Positions 47,998-57,383 of a stretch of DNA of 64,000 nt are shown piece by piece. The translations under genes were made by a program, and so were the position numbers. Location of the stretch: the NCBI RefSeq assembly GCF_900220975.1, contig NZ_OBQD01000018.1, forward strand, positions 33,680 through 97,679. Direction: 5' to 3'. Under the pieces are notes generated by a model. It searched no databases and was not told where the DNA came from. It saw only the letters and a program-made list of their open reading frames with translations. The stretch comes from Rhizobium subbaraonis. Lineage in GTDB: Bacteria > Pseudomonadota > Alphaproteobacteria > Rhizobiales > Rhizobiaceae. Numbering within the stretch: position 1 is the stretch's first letter; every line of letters begins with the position of its first letter.

Positions 47998-49383
47998 ATG
48001 ACGACTTTCGAGACGTTCAAGCGCGAGATCGAGCGACGGCCGCTGGGCGGCTGGCGCAGGGTCGCGAAATGGCTGCGCCGGCAGTTGCCGACCGGCCTCT
48101 ATACCCGCTCGCTGCTGATCATCATAATCCCGATGGTGCTGCTGCAGTCCGTCGTCGCGTTCGTCTTCATGGAGCGCCACTGGCAGCTCGTGACGGAGCG
48201 CCTCTCCATGGCCGTCACCCGCGATATCGCGGCGATCATAGACCTGATCGATACGTTTCCGAACGACGGGGACGATGCGCAGATCATGCGCATCGCCCGC
48301 GACCGGCTGAACCTCAACATCGCGATAGAACGGGGCGACCAGCTTCCCCCGCCGCGCCCGAAGCCCTTCTTCAACATTCTCGACAACATCCTCAGCGAAC
48401 AGATCACGCGCCAGGTGAAGCTGCCGTTCTGGATCGATACGCTGGGCGACAGCAATCTCGTCGAGATCCGCATCCAGGTCGACGACAACAGGATCCTGCG
48501 CGTCTATGCCCGCCGCAACCACACCTATGCGTCGAACACCCATATCTTCCTGATCTGGATGGTCGGTACGTCGCTGGTGCTGCTCGCCATCTCGATCCTG
48601 TTCCTGCGCGGCCAGATCCGCCCGATCCTGACGCTCGCGCAGGCGGCCGAAAGCTTCGGAAAGGGGCAGAAGATGCCCGAGGACTTCGCTCCGCGCGGCG
48701 CGGACGAGGTGCGCCGCGCCGGCCTCGCTTTCATGCTCATGCGCGAACGGATCGAACGCCAGATGGAGCAGCGCACGGCAATGCTGACGGGGGTCAGCCA
48801 CGATCTTCGCACCATCCTGACCCGCTTCAAGCTGCAGCTGGCGCTGGCCGGCAAGAACCCCGACCTCGAGGGCCTCAATCAGGACGTCGAGGACATGCAG
48901 AGCATGCTGGAGGGCTACCTCTCCTTCGCCCGCGGCGAGGCGGAAGAGGACGTGGGACAGTTGCGGCTGACGAACCTGTTCGAAAAATTCGAGATCGAGG
49001 CGGAACTGAACGGCAAGGAGCTGACGAGCTCGATCGACGGCGAGGACGAGGTGCTCGTGCGGCCGAACGCCTTCTCGCGCTTGGTCGGCAACATCGTCTC
49101 CAATGGCCTGCGCTACGCCAAGAAGGTGGACATCCAGGCCCGCCACAGCGCCAAATGGCTGACGATCGTCGTCGACGATGACGGACCTGGCATCCCCGAG
49201 CGCTCGCGTGACGACGTTTTCAAGCCGTTCTTCCGTCTTGACGAGGCACGCAATCTGGATTCTTCCGGTACCGGTCTCGGCCTGGCGATCGCCCGAGACA
49301 TTGCCCGCAGCCACGGCGGCAACGTCACTCTTTCCGATAGTCCGCTCGGCGGGCTCAGGGCCACGATCCGCGTTCCGGCTTGA
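47998..49383 (+). CDS. membrane sensor histidine kinase (EnvZ-like), partner of the response regulator
   Basis: A 461-residue HisKA-type kinase: TM1 (SLLIIIIPMVLLQSVVAFVF, about residues 38-57), a periplasmic sensor of about 120 residues, TM2 (IFLIWMVGTSLVLLAISILF, about 182-201), HAMP, H-box GVSHDLRTILTRFKL (His about residue 267), N-box GNIVSNGLRYA, G-boxes DDGPGIPE and SSGTGLGLAIA. The sensor shows no known fold by eye. Third gene of the petP-petR unit, the gene order supporting one pathway. Confidence 0.92.
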   Translation: MTTFETFKREIERRPLGGWRRVAKWLRRQLPTGLYTRSLLIIIIPMVLLQSVVAFVFMERHWQLVTERLSMAVTRDIAAIIDLIDTFPNDGDDAQIMRIARDRLNLNIAIERGDQLPPPRPKPFFNILDNILSEQITRQVKLPFWIDTLGDSNLVEIRIQVDDNRILRVYARRNHTYASNTHIFLIWMVGTSLVLLAISILFLRGQIRPILTLAQAAESFGKGQKMPEDFAPRGADEVRRAGLAFMLMRERIERQMEQRTAMLTGVSHDLRTILTRFKLQLALAGKNPDLEGLNQDVEDMQSMLEGYLSFARGEAEEDVGQLRLTNLFEKFEIEAELNGKELTSSIDGEDEVLVRPNAFSRLVGNIVSNGLRYAKKVDIQARHSAKWLTIVVDDDGPGIPERSRDDVFKPFFRLDEARNLDSSGTGLGLAIARDIARSHGGNVTLSDSPLGGLRATIRVPA

Positions 49384-49595
49384 GGACAGGCCTGCCGCAA
49401 AAGAAGGCGCCAAAGGCGGCGGCGGCGCGTTCCGGAGGGCAATCTGAGCGCGCAGCACACCGCCCGGTGGCGATGCCCGATCAGCCGACAAGACAGGAAT
49501 AGCAGCCGCCAGCTTCAGATGGCGGCGTCGAACAAAACGCCGTGAACAAGCTCAGGACAGGAGCCCGGGAAGCGGACAGGAGCCCGGGCAGTCCG

Positions 49596-49937
49596 TCAGC
49601 AGAGCCGCGCGCCGTTCGGAACCGGGCGCTCGGTCGCAGCAAGCACGATCGCGCCCGCCTCGTCGGCAAAGCCGAGCGTCAGCACCTCGGAGCGAACCGG
49701 CCCGATCTGTCGCGGCGGAAAGTTGACCACGCCCAGCACCTGCCGCCCCACCAGCCGATCCGGATCATAGTGCGCGGTGATCTGCGCCGACGACTTCTTG
49801 AGCCCGATTTCCGGCCCGAAGTCGATCGTCAGCTTGTAGGCCGGCTTGCGCGCCTCGGGAAACTCGGAGGCCTCGACAATCGTGCCGACACGAATATCGA
49901 CCCGTTCGAAATCGGCAAAGGAGATAGGATCGGACAT
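49596..49937 (-). CDS. csaA: tRNA-binding/export chaperone CsaA
   Basis: A 113-residue OB-fold protein: FERVDIRVGTIVEASEFPEA, ARKPAYKLTIDFGPEIGLKK, SSAQITAHYDP, VGRQVLGVVNFPPRQIGPVR. CsaA resembles the tRNA-binding domain of methionyl- and phenylalanyl-tRNA synthetases and has been linked to protein export. ATG 49937 has GGAG 6 bp upstream. It lies downstream of ybjN-proC on the same strand with a 117-bp gap. Confidence 0.93.
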   Translation of the reverse strand: MSDPISFADFERVDIRVGTIVEASEFPEARKPAYKLTIDFGPEIGLKKSSAQITAHYDPDRLVGRQVLGVVNFPPRQIGPVRSEVLTLGFADEAGAIVLAATERPVPNGARLC

Positions 49938-50054
49938 GGAGAGCTCCACGAATACAGACGGTGGACGAATCCGTCCCGCCTCGCCGGTCAGGCGCGCGGG
50001 ACAAGCCTCATCAAACGGACGAGGAGACGTCGAATCAGATTCGACGGCACAGCA

Positions 50055-50873
50055 TCAACCGGCGAGTTCTTCCGCGCGCTTGCGGGCAGCGGCGATCGCC
50101 CGATCGAACAGTGGCTGCATGCCGTCTTCGGCCATCAGCACCGAAAGCGCAGCAGCTGTCGTCCCGCCGGGAGACGTCACGTTCTGGCGAAGCTTGGAGG
50201 CGTCATCGGGGGACTGGTGAAGAAGTTCGCCAGCCCCCGAGACGGTTTCCCGTGCGAGGCGCATGGCGAGGTCCGCCGGCAGGCCGGCTTTGCGGCCCGC
50301 CTCAGCCATGCACTCCACGAGATAGAAGACATAGGCCGGTCCGCTGCCGGAAACGGCGGTCACGGCGTCGATATCGGCTTCCGTCGCCACCCACTCGACG
50401 GGACCGCTGACTTTCAGCAGCGTATCGACCTGCACGCGCTGTGCGGCGGTCACGCCTTCATTGGCGTAGGCACCGGTAACCCCGCGGCCGACCATCGCCG
50501 GCGTATTGGGCATCGCGCGGACCATCGCCGCCTTTCCGAGATGCGCCTCCAGGTTTGCCAGCGTCTTGCCCGCGGCAACCGAGACGACGACGGTGCCGGG
50601 ACCGACGAGGCCCTTCAGCGGCGGAAGCACGGCGTCGATCAACTGCGGCTTCACCGCCACGAACAGGATCGATGCCTGGACACCGGCAGGCGCGGACGTC
50701 TCGTGACGCACGCCCTTTTCGGCAAGAAGCGATTGCATGGCCGGCGACGGGCCGGGATCCAGAACGAGGAAGGAAGAGCCGGGCGCGCCACTCTTCAGCC
50801 ACCCCGAGAGCATCGCCCCGCCCATGTTTCCAGCTCCGACCAGAACGATGGGGCCCGCTGCATCTACACTCAT
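50055..50873 (-). CDS. proC: pyrroline-5-carboxylate reductase
   Basis: A 272-residue NAD(P)H enzyme making proline from P5C. N-terminal Rossmann fold (GPIVLVGAGNMGGAMLSGWL, FVAVKPQLIDAVL, RAMPNTPAMVGRGVTGAYAN) and the C-terminal dimer domain with the family signature (DAVTAVSGSGPAYVFYLVE, then LRQNVTSPGGTTAAALSVL). It follows the ybjN gene with a 2-bp gap, so the two are cotranscribed. Confidence 0.96.
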   Translation of the reverse strand: MSVDAAGPIVLVGAGNMGGAMLSGWLKSGAPGSSFLVLDPGPSPAMQSLLAEKGVRHETSAPAGVQASILFVAVKPQLIDAVLPPLKGLVGPGTVVVSVAAGKTLANLEAHLGKAAMVRAMPNTPAMVGRGVTGAYANEGVTAAQRVQVDTLLKVSGPVEWVATEADIDAVTAVSGSGPAYVFYLVECMAEAGRKAGLPADLAMRLARETVSGAGELLHQSPDDASKLRQNVTSPGGTTAAALSVLMAEDGMQPLFDRAIAAARKRAEELAG

Positions 50874-50875
50874 GA

Positions 50876-51376
50876 CTACGCTACTCCGACTGTCTCGAAC
50901 ATGACCGCATCGACGGCGGCCTGCGCTTCCATACCCGACCAGACGACGAACTGGAATGCCTGAAAATAGGCCTCACATGTTTCGAGCGCGCTGGAGAGCA
51001 GCACCTCGACCTGCCGGTTCGTCGGCTCCGCGCCGCCCGCGAGCAGCAGCGACTGGCGGAAGATCACCACGTCCTCGTGCCGCCACAGGTCGAAATGTCC
51101 CATCAGGACCTGACCGTTGACGTGCGACAGAAGCCTGATCACTTCATTGACACGACTTTCCGGCACCTTGATGTCGAAGGCGCAAGCGAGATGCAGCGCT
51201 TCGAACTCCTCCATCCAGGAAAAGGAGACGTGGTAGTCAGCCCACTTGCCCTCGACCGTCATGGCGATTTCGTCTTCGCCCGACCGTTCGAACGACCAGT
51301 CATTGTTCGCAGCGACGAACTCGATCATGTCGACCGGGTTCGACTCGCGTACGACATCCAATTCCATCAGGTTCAT
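50876..51376 (-). CDS. YbjN domain protein
   Basis: A 166-residue YbjN-type protein, resembling type III secretion chaperone folds: NPVDMIEFVAANNDWSFERS, KWADYHVSFSWMEEFEALHL, FDIKVPESRVNEVIRLLSHV, FQFVVWSGMEAQAAVDAVMF. E. coli YbjN affects stress and motility by an unknown route. In rhizobia it regularly precedes proC, as here. Cytoplasmic; no catalytic motif. Confidence 0.88.
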   Translation of the reverse strand: MNLMELDVVRESNPVDMIEFVAANNDWSFERSGEDEIAMTVEGKWADYHVSFSWMEEFEALHLACAFDIKVPESRVNEVIRLLSHVNGQVLMGHFDLWRHEDVVIFRQSLLLAGGAEPTNRQVEVLLSSALETCEAYFQAFQFVVWSGMEAQAAVDAVMFETVGVA

Positions 51377-51550
51377 GCGTCACCCTTTTGGCCCGGAAGG
51401 CACACGTATTCGCGATCACTCACACGAACGCGGCAACCCACCCGGAAACAACACTGAATGATTGCGCGGCGCGACCAGTACCCTGACTTGCTAACCCTGC
51501 CCCAAGCTGGCGCCGCCGTTTCGAATCATCATTTAAAATCAGTCTATAAC

Positions 51551-51663
51551 GGCAGAGTCCGCAGACCAGCCCCCCGGGCGCATTTTGTCTCCGCCGTTGT
51601 GGACAGAGGTTCCCAAAACGATTCAGCCCGGGACCTTAAACGACTCTGCGATAAGGCTTTTTT
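51551..51663 (+). ncRNA. structured small RNA candidate (rod-like fold)
   Basis: Lies in the 383-bp gene-free gap 51377-51759. Nested pairing: GCAGAGTC (51552-51559) with GACTCTGC (51642-51649); CCCGGGC (51573-51579) with GCCCGGG (51626-51632); TTTTG (51583-51587) with CAAAA (51614-51618). A -10-like TCTATAAC precedes it (51543-51550) and six T follow (51658-51663). The large internal loop between the first two stems recalls 6S RNA, but it is shorter than usual. Against it: that -10 would start transcription inside the outer stem. Confidence 0.35.
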
Positions 51664-51694
51664 AATGATGTCCACAGGTCCTAAAATTTCTGCG

Positions 51695-51732
51695 AAAAAA
51701 TCAGGCCGGCGCGATCCGCATCGCGCCGGCCT
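51695..51732 (-). terminator. intrinsic terminator of ubiK
   Basis: On the minus strand AGGCCGGCGCGAT, loop GCGG, ATCGCGCCGGCCT, then a T-rich tail (six T at 51700-51695). A 13-bp perfect stem, 28 bp after the ubiK stop. Confidence 0.9.
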
Positions 51733-51759
51733 GCCGTAACGTCAGCGAAGAGCCGAAAG

Positions 51760-52020
51760 CTACTTCTTTTTTGTTGCCAGCTGCGCCTCGAGCGCCTCGA
51801 TGCGCTGCAGCAGCGCGTCGTTTTCGTCGCGCGCCTTGACGGCCATCTCGCGCACCGCCTCGAACTCCTCGCGCTTGACGAGATCCATGCCGTTCAGGAA
51901 CCGCTCGGCTTGGGCGCGAAACACCGTCTCCATCTCCTGGCGCACGCCCTGGGCAGCGCCCGCGGCATCGGTCATCAGCTTGGCGAAGTCGTCGAGAATT
52001 CGACTGGTTCCGGTCGTCAT
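51760..52020 (-). CDS. ubiK: UbiK-type accessory protein (BMFP domain)
   Basis: An 86-residue protein of the YqiC/UbiK family: [20 protein letters not shown] and a C-terminal coiled coil ([32 protein letters not shown]). UbiK assists ubiquinone synthesis in proteobacteria; the Brucella homologue BMFP has membrane-fusing activity in vitro. ATG 52020 is chosen, with GGAGG 6 bp upstream, over ATG 52041. Divergent from lgt, as is common in this class. Confidence 0.85.
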   Translation of the reverse strand: MTTGTSRILDDFAKLMTDAAGAAQGVRQEMETVFRAQAERFLNGMDLVKREEFEAVREMAVKARDENDALLQRIEALEAQLATKKK

Positions 52021-52223
52021 GGCGCGCCTCCTCGGCTTCAAGTCTCAATTCGCGGCTGCCGCCGCATCCGCTTTCTGAGGTAGGAGCTGGCGCGCCGGTA
52101 TGCAAGCGGAATCACCCGCGCGCCTGCATAAGCTGGGGCATCTGCCCCCCTTTCGGCAAATGCGGCTTGACCGTGCCGCATGCGAGCGCCATGTTCCGCG
52201 CACGTCAACCGGACCGGAAACCC

Positions 52224-53060
52224 TTGATCCCAGCAGCCGAACTCCTTGCCGTACTGGCATTCCCTAATATCGACCCGATCGCGTTCTCCATCGGCCCCAT
52301 CGCCGTCCATTGGTACGGGCTCGCCTATGTCGCCGGCATTCTGCTGGGCTGGCTCTATGCCCGACGGCTGGTGACGCGCGCCGATCTGTGGCCCAGGGAC
52401 ACGCCGCCGATGACGGTGGCCCAGCTCGACGATTTCCTCGTCTGGGCAGCACTCGGCGTCATTCTCGGCGGCCGGATCGGCTACATCCTGTTCTACGATT
52501 TCGCCGCGATCGCGGACAATCCGCTGCGCGCCTTGGAGATCTGGAACGGCGGCATGTCCTTCCATGGCGGCTTCACCGGAACGGCGATCGCCATGTTCCT
52601 GTTTGCCCGCAAGAACAAGATCGCGCTCTGGAGCCTGTTCGACATCGTCTCCGCCGTCGTGCCGATCGGGCTTTTTTTCGGCCGTATCGCCAACTTCGTC
52701 AACGGTGAGCTCTGGGGCCGTCTGTCCGGCGCACCCTGGGCCTTCGTTTTCCCGAATGCCGGCCCCTTCGCGCGCCATCCGAGCCAGCTTTACGAGGCCG
52801 CACTGGAAGGCATCCTCCTGCTCGGACTGCTTGCGCTCGCCGTCTACGCCTTCAAGGCGCTGAAGCGGCCCGGCTTCGTGACCGGCATGTTCGTGGCCGG
52901 CTACGCGATCAGCCGCATCTTCGTGGAATTCTTCCGTGAACCGGACGCGCAGCTCGGCTACCTCTTCGGCGGCTGGCTGACCATGGGCATGCTGCTGTCT
53001 CTGCCGATGCTGGCGCTTGGCATCTGGGCGATGCAGCGCGCCCGCCGTGCCGCGATCTGA
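52224..53060 (+). CDS. lgt: prolipoprotein diacylglyceryl transferase
   Basis: A 278-residue inner-membrane enzyme that adds diacylglycerol to the lipobox Cys of prolipoproteins. Seven hydrophobic helices; family marks [43 protein letters not shown] (catalytic His), and the Lgt signature [17 protein letters not shown] with HPSQLYEA. The start is uncertain: TTG 52224 ([17 protein letters not shown]) matches the length of homologous N-termini; ATG 52167 and 52191 are in frame upstream. First of four co-oriented genes. Confidence 0.93.
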   Translation: MIPAAELLAVLAFPNIDPIAFSIGPIAVHWYGLAYVAGILLGWLYARRLVTRADLWPRDTPPMTVAQLDDFLVWAALGVILGGRIGYILFYDFAAIADNPLRALEIWNGGMSFHGGFTGTAIAMFLFARKNKIALWSLFDIVSAVVPIGLFFGRIANFVNGELWGRLSGAPWAFVFPNAGPFARHPSQLYEAALEGILLLGLLALAVYAFKALKRPGFVTGMFVAGYAISRIFVEFFREPDAQLGYLFGGWLTMGMLLSLPMLALGIWAMQRARRAAI

Positions 53061-53075
53061 ACCCGGAGACCGGCC

Positions 53076-54176
53076 ATGCCGACCCCGCTCGCCCAAAAGA
53101 TCAAGGCGCTGATCCGCACCAACGGGCCGATCAGCGTCACTGATTACTTCTCCCTGTGCCTGGCCGATCCGGAACACGGTTACTACCGCACGCGGGAACC
53201 GTTCGGCACCGAAGGCGACTTCATCACAGCGCCGGAAATCAGCCAGCTTTTCGGTGAGATGCTCGGCGTTTTCATGGTGCATGCCTGGCAGCGCCACGGC
53301 TCGCCGCAGGCCGTGCGCTTCGCCGAGATCGGACCCGGCCGCGGCACAATGATGGCCGACATGCTGCGGGTCGTATCGAGGCTCGCACCGGCGCTCTACG
53401 ACGCGGCAACCTTCCACCTCGTGGAGACCAGCCCGCGTCTGAGAGACGTGCAGATGAAGACGCTGGAAAAGCACGCGCAGCGCGTCTCCTGGCACGACAG
53501 TTTCGACGAAGTGCCGCCCGGCTTCCTGCTGCTTGCCGCCAACGAGCTGTTCGACGCGATTCCGATCCGTCAGTTCGTTCGTACGTCCAGCGGTTTCCGC
53601 GAGCGCATGGTCGGGCTCGACGCCGACGGAGAGCTGACATTTGCCGCCGGCGTGGCAGGCATCGACCCCGACCTTTTGCCCAAGAGCCACAAGACGGAAC
53701 CGCCCGGCACGATCTTCGAGATCGCCCCGGCGCGCGAAGCGGTCATGGCGGCAATATGCGAGCGACTGCGCGCGCATGGGGGGGCCGCGCTCGTCATCGA
53801 CTACGGCTACGTCGTGACAGGTTTCGGCGACACGCTGCAGGCCGTCCTCCGGCATGCCTTCGATCCGCCGCTGGCCCATCCCGGGCAGGCGGACCTGACC
53901 AGCCACGTCGATTTCGAACGGCTGGCGACCGTTGCCCGGGAAAGCGGCCTGCGCGTTCACGGCCCGCTCCACCAGGGCGACTTTCTCATGGGGCTTGGCC
54001 TGGCGGACCGGGCATCCGCGCTCGGCCGCGGACGCGAGGAGGAATTGCAACGGCAGATTGTCGCCGATGTCGAGCGCCTGGCGGGATCGGGCGCCGGAAA
54101 CATGGGCGATCTCTTCAAGGTGATCGCCGTCGCCAGCGCCGATGTGCCGCTTGCCCCGTTCCGGTCTTCGGATTGA
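53076..54176 (+). CDS. SAM-dependent methyltransferase, MidA/NDUFAF7 family
   Basis: A 366-residue DUF185 protein: GPISVTDYFSLCLADPEHGY, GDFITAPEISQLFGEMLGVF, the SAM motif FAEIGPGRGTMMADMLR, LLAANELFDAIPIRQF, and VIDYGYVVTGFGDTLQAV. The mitochondrial homologue methylates an arginine of complex I subunit NDUFS2 during assembly; a like role in bacterial complex I is inferred. It starts 15 bp after lgt, so both are probably on one transcript. Confidence 0.92.
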   Translation: MPTPLAQKIKALIRTNGPISVTDYFSLCLADPEHGYYRTREPFGTEGDFITAPEISQLFGEMLGVFMVHAWQRHGSPQAVRFAEIGPGRGTMMADMLRVVSRLAPALYDAATFHLVETSPRLRDVQMKTLEKHAQRVSWHDSFDEVPPGFLLLAANELFDAIPIRQFVRTSSGFRERMVGLDADGELTFAAGVAGIDPDLLPKSHKTEPPGTIFEIAPAREAVMAAICERLRAHGGAALVIDYGYVVTGFGDTLQAVLRHAFDPPLAHPGQADLTSHVDFERLATVARESGLRVHGPLHQGDFLMGLGLADRASALGRGREEELQRQIVADVERLAGSGAGNMGDLFKVIAVASADVPLAPFRSSD

Positions 54177-54289
54177 CAGCCTTGCCCCCGGCGATCAACA
54201 TCGCCGCGATTTGAATCGGACACCGCCTTGTCCGCAGCCCGCCAGAGGCCCCGTTCGCGGGGCCATATCGAAGCGATGAGGATGATGCC

Positions 54290-55066
54290 GTGCTTTCCCC
54301 TGTCCAGAGTCCCCTGATCGAAAGCGCGGCCGGCGCAACAGTTCGCCACGGCTATTTCACCCGTGCCGGCGGCGTCTCGCAAGGGATCTATGCCGGGCTG
54401 AACGTCGGGCTCGGCTCCAACGACGAGCGCGCCCGCGTCGTCGAAAACCGCGCCCGGGTCGGTCGGTGGTTCGGCGCCGATCACGGCCGACTCGCCACCG
54501 TCCACCAGGTCCATTCGCCGGACGTGTTCACGGTCGACGCCACCTACGCAGGAGAGCGTCCGGAAGCCGATGCGCTGGTCACGGCGACGCCCGGCCTCGT
54601 GATCGGCGTCCTGACGGCAGATTGCGGCCCGATCCTCTTTGCAGACCCGCATGCGCGCGTCGTCGGCGCGGCGCACGCCGGCTGGAAGGGCGCGCTCACC
54701 GGGGTTCTGGAAAACACCATCGAAGCGATGGAGGCGCTCGGCGCCACGCGGGAAAACATCGTCGCCTGCCTTGGCCCGTCGATCAGCGGACGCAATTACG
54801 AGGTGGGCCCTGAATTCGTCGAACGCTTCGTCGGAACAAATCCCGGCTACGGCGAATTCTTTACACCGTCCGAACGGGACGGTCATTCCATGTTCGACCT
54901 GCCGGCGCTCACCCTGAAGCGGCTGGCCGATGCCGGGGTTACGGCGGAGAATCTCGACATCTGCACCTATCCCGAAGCGGCGGACTATTTCTCCTACCGC
55001 CGGACCGTACACCGCAAGGAACCCGACTACGGCCGGCAGATTTCGGCGATAATGATCAACGACTGA
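54290..55066 (+). CDS. pgeF: peptidoglycan editing factor PgeF (YfiH/LACC1 family)
   Basis: A 258-residue protein with the three metal-binding motifs of the YfiH family: HQVHSPDV, LTADCGPILFAD and AHAGWKGALTG (His, Cys, His), plus the terminal ADYFSYRRT. Formerly called laccase or polyphenol oxidase; later work gave it purine nucleoside activity and, in E. coli, removal of mis-incorporated L-Ser from murein precursors. Follows midA by 113 bp. Confidence 0.93.
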   Translation: MLSPVQSPLIESAAGATVRHGYFTRAGGVSQGIYAGLNVGLGSNDERARVVENRARVGRWFGADHGRLATVHQVHSPDVFTVDATYAGERPEADALVTATPGLVIGVLTADCGPILFADPHARVVGAAHAGWKGALTGVLENTIEAMEALGATRENIVACLGPSISGRNYEVGPEFVERFVGTNPGYGEFFTPSERDGHSMFDLPALTLKRLADAGVTAENLDICTYPEAADYFSYRRTVHRKEPDYGRQISAIMIND

Positions 55067-55085
55067 GCAGACCGGGGAGCGAAGC

Positions 55086-56237
55086 ATGGCCCTGCAATTC
55101 GACATCGAGGAATATGCCAACCGGCTGCAGCGCCTGACGGCGAAGATGCGCGAGGAGAAGCTGGACGCCATACTGCTTTTCGCGCAGGAAAGCATGTACT
55201 GGCTGACCGGCTACGATACCTTCGGCTACTGCTTCTTCCAGTGCCTGGTGGTGAAGTCCGACGGCGACATGGTGCTGCTTACCCGTTCGGCGGATCTCAG
55301 GCAGGCGCGCCAGACCTCGAACATCGAGAAGATCGAAATCTGGGTTGATCGGGCCAACGCCGATCCGGCCATGGACCTGAAAAACCTGCTTTCCGAGATG
55401 GACCTGCTCGGCTGCCGGATCGGCGTGGAGTATGACACCCATGGCCTGACGGGCAGGAACACGCGGCTGCTCGACAACCAGCTCCAGAGCTTCGGCCAGT
55501 TGGTGGATGCCTCCCCCGTCGTCAGCCGACTACGCCTCATCAAGAGCGCGGCCGAAATCGCCTACATAGAGAAGGCCGCAGCCCTTGCCGACGACGCGCT
55601 CGACGCGGCGCTCCCCCTGATTGCGCCCGGCGCCGACGAGGCTGCCATCCTCGCGGCCATGCAGGGTGCGGTACTCGCCGGCGGCGGCGACTATCCGGCC
55701 AACGAGTTCATCATCGGCTCGGGCGCAGACGCCCTCCTTTGCCGGTACAAATCCGGGCGACGTAGACTGGACGCCAACGACCAGCTGACGCTCGAGTGGG
55801 CGGGCGTGAGCGCACACTATCACGCTGCCATGATGCGCACCGTGATCGTCGGCGAGGCGACCAACCGTCACCGCGAACTCTACAGCGCCTGCCGCGAAGC
55901 CATCCAGGCCATCGAGATGGTGCTGCGGCCCGGCAACACCTTCGGCACCGTCTTCGACACGCACGCCCGGATCATGGAAGAGCGCGGCCTCGCCCGCCAC
56001 CGGCTGAACGCCTGCGGCTATTCGCTGGGCGCCCGTTTTTCGCCCTCCTGGATGGAGCATCAGATGTTCCATGTCGGCAATCCACAGGAAATCCTGCCCG
56101 ATATGTCGCTCTTAGTGCACATGATCATCATGGATTCCGACACCGGAACGGCGATGACGCTGGGCCAGACTTACCTGACGACGCCGGACGCTCCGAAGCC
56201 GCTGTCGCGCTACAGACTCGATTTCATCGAGGTATGA
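55086..56237 (+). CDS. M24 family protein (creatinase/ectoine hydrolase-like), metal ligands lost
   Basis: A 383-residue pita-bread protein: creatinase N-terminal domain (LDAILLFAQESMYWLTGYDT) and M24 domain (IKSAAEIAYIEKAAALADDA, NEFIIGSGADALLCRYKSG). The five metal ligands of aminopeptidase P are not recognisable: LEWAGVSAHYHAAMMRTV replaces the Asp-Asp strand, GYSLGARFSPSWMEHQ replaces the His loop, and VHMIIMDSDTGTAMTLGQTY the Glu pair. That matches metal-free creatinase or ectoine hydrolase DoeA, where YHAAxxRT is kept. Substrate unknown. It starts 19 bp after pgeF. Confidence 0.85.
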   Translation: MALQFDIEEYANRLQRLTAKMREEKLDAILLFAQESMYWLTGYDTFGYCFFQCLVVKSDGDMVLLTRSADLRQARQTSNIEKIEIWVDRANADPAMDLKNLLSEMDLLGCRIGVEYDTHGLTGRNTRLLDNQLQSFGQLVDASPVVSRLRLIKSAAEIAYIEKAAALADDALDAALPLIAPGADEAAILAAMQGAVLAGGGDYPANEFIIGSGADALLCRYKSGRRRLDANDQLTLEWAGVSAHYHAAMMRTVIVGEATNRHRELYSACREAIQAIEMVLRPGNTFGTVFDTHARIMEERGLARHRLNACGYSLGARFSPSWMEHQMFHVGNPQEILPDMSLLVHMIIMDSDTGTAMTLGQTYLTTPDAPKPLSRYRLDFIEV

Positions 56238-56316
56238 GCGCCCGCCGGCGGACAAATCCGGAATTGACACGCCACCGCACCGCACAGCATAAATCCGTCC
56301 GTGGAATGGAGGGACG

Positions 56317-57207
56317 ATGCACTTCGCAAACGGCGGACGGAAACGGATGCGTGAGCTGAAGCAACGGATCACCCTGGTCGGTCTTCTCCTGCTTGCGGGC
56401 TGCAACAGCACGGATGCGCTCACCCCGCAGGTCGATGTCGGCGGCGGCACGATGCGCTCTCCGCCCGTCACCCAGCGCGATCTCGACCAGATGAGTGCCG
56501 AGAACCCGCCGGTCGCAAATGCGCAGGCGTCCCCGATGGCCGGTTCGCCGGGTGGGTCTTCGCAGGCAGGAGGCACGGGCACGCTGGAGGCCCAGGCCGA
56601 CGCCCTTTCGCGCAGCCAGCACAATCCGGTCGCGAGCGGTGCTGGCGGCACCGTCATCGATGATCCGGGCGCGCAGCAGTCCATCGCCGCACAGCAGGCG
56701 TCTCAGGGCCAGAACGGTCAAGGCCAGAGTCCTGAGGGACAGTACACTCCGGGCCAAACAGCGCGGGGCCAAACCAATCCGGGCCAGCCGCAATCTTCCG
56801 CCCAGCAGACCGAGACCGCGTCACTCGCGCCGGCCGCAGGCGGCGACAGCATCCGTTTCCTGCCCATCATCGGCGCGCCGGTCGAAGCCGTGACGCCGCT
56901 CTCCCGCCAGCTCGGCGCGCAGGCTCGCGCCAGCGGCCTGACGATCAAGAGTTCCTCCGACAACAGCAGCCGATTTATCCTGAAGGGATATTTCTCGGCC
57001 ATGCAGGACGGCGGCAAGACCAACGTCGTCTATGTCTGGGATGTGCTCGACAGCACCGGCGCCCGGCTTCATCGCATCCAGGGCCAGGATAGCGTGAACG
57101 CTACAGCGAAGGATCCCTGGGCCGCCGTGCCAGCCGCCACGATGGAGGCGATCGCGCAGCGAACGATCCAGGAATATGTCAGCTGGAAGAGCCAGTCGGG
57201 CGGATGA
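56317..57207 (+). CDS. hypothetical lipoprotein with a Gln/Gly-rich linker
   Basis: A 296-residue protein with a lipoprotein signal (KQRITLVGLLLLAGC, lipobox LLAGC, Cys at 29). Residues 60-170 are low complexity, rich in Gly, Gln and Ser (QGQNGQGQSPEGQYTPGQTA), and residues 175-290 form a compact domain (FLPIIGAPVEAVTPLSRQLG, then SRFILKGYFSAMQDGGKTNV, VYVWDVLDSTGARLHRIQGQ). Similar rhizobial proteins are unnamed. ATG 56317 follows GGAGGGA; ATG 56347 is a shorter alternative. The linker suggests a spacer between outer membrane and a periplasmic domain. Confidence 0.75.
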   Translation: MHFANGGRKRMRELKQRITLVGLLLLAGCNSTDALTPQVDVGGGTMRSPPVTQRDLDQMSAENPPVANAQASPMAGSPGGSSQAGGTGTLEAQADALSRSQHNPVASGAGGTVIDDPGAQQSIAAQQASQGQNGQGQSPEGQYTPGQTARGQTNPGQPQSSAQQTETASLAPAAGGDSIRFLPIIGAPVEAVTPLSRQLGAQARASGLTIKSSSDNSSRFILKGYFSAMQDGGKTNVVYVWDVLDSTGARLHRIQGQDSVNATAKDPWAAVPAATMEAIAQRTIQEYVSWKSQSGG

Positions 57208-57383
57208 GCCAACCGCACGAAGCATGGCATGAGGCACGGCATGAAGCTCCATGCCGTCTCCCGACGTAAGCCGCACCCTTCCCGACGCAGGCGACCCGCG
57301 ATCCATGATCGCGGTCGCCGCGTGGCGCATGCCTGTCAAGGCAATCCTGCCCCACTGGAATGCGCCATGCAGCCGCTCTCCGG

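Noticed and set aside
51594..51680. TGTGGACA and TGTCCACA as DnaA boxes of an origin
   Set aside because: Neither matches TTATCCACA closely, there are only two, and no replication genes or AT-rich unwinding region are near.
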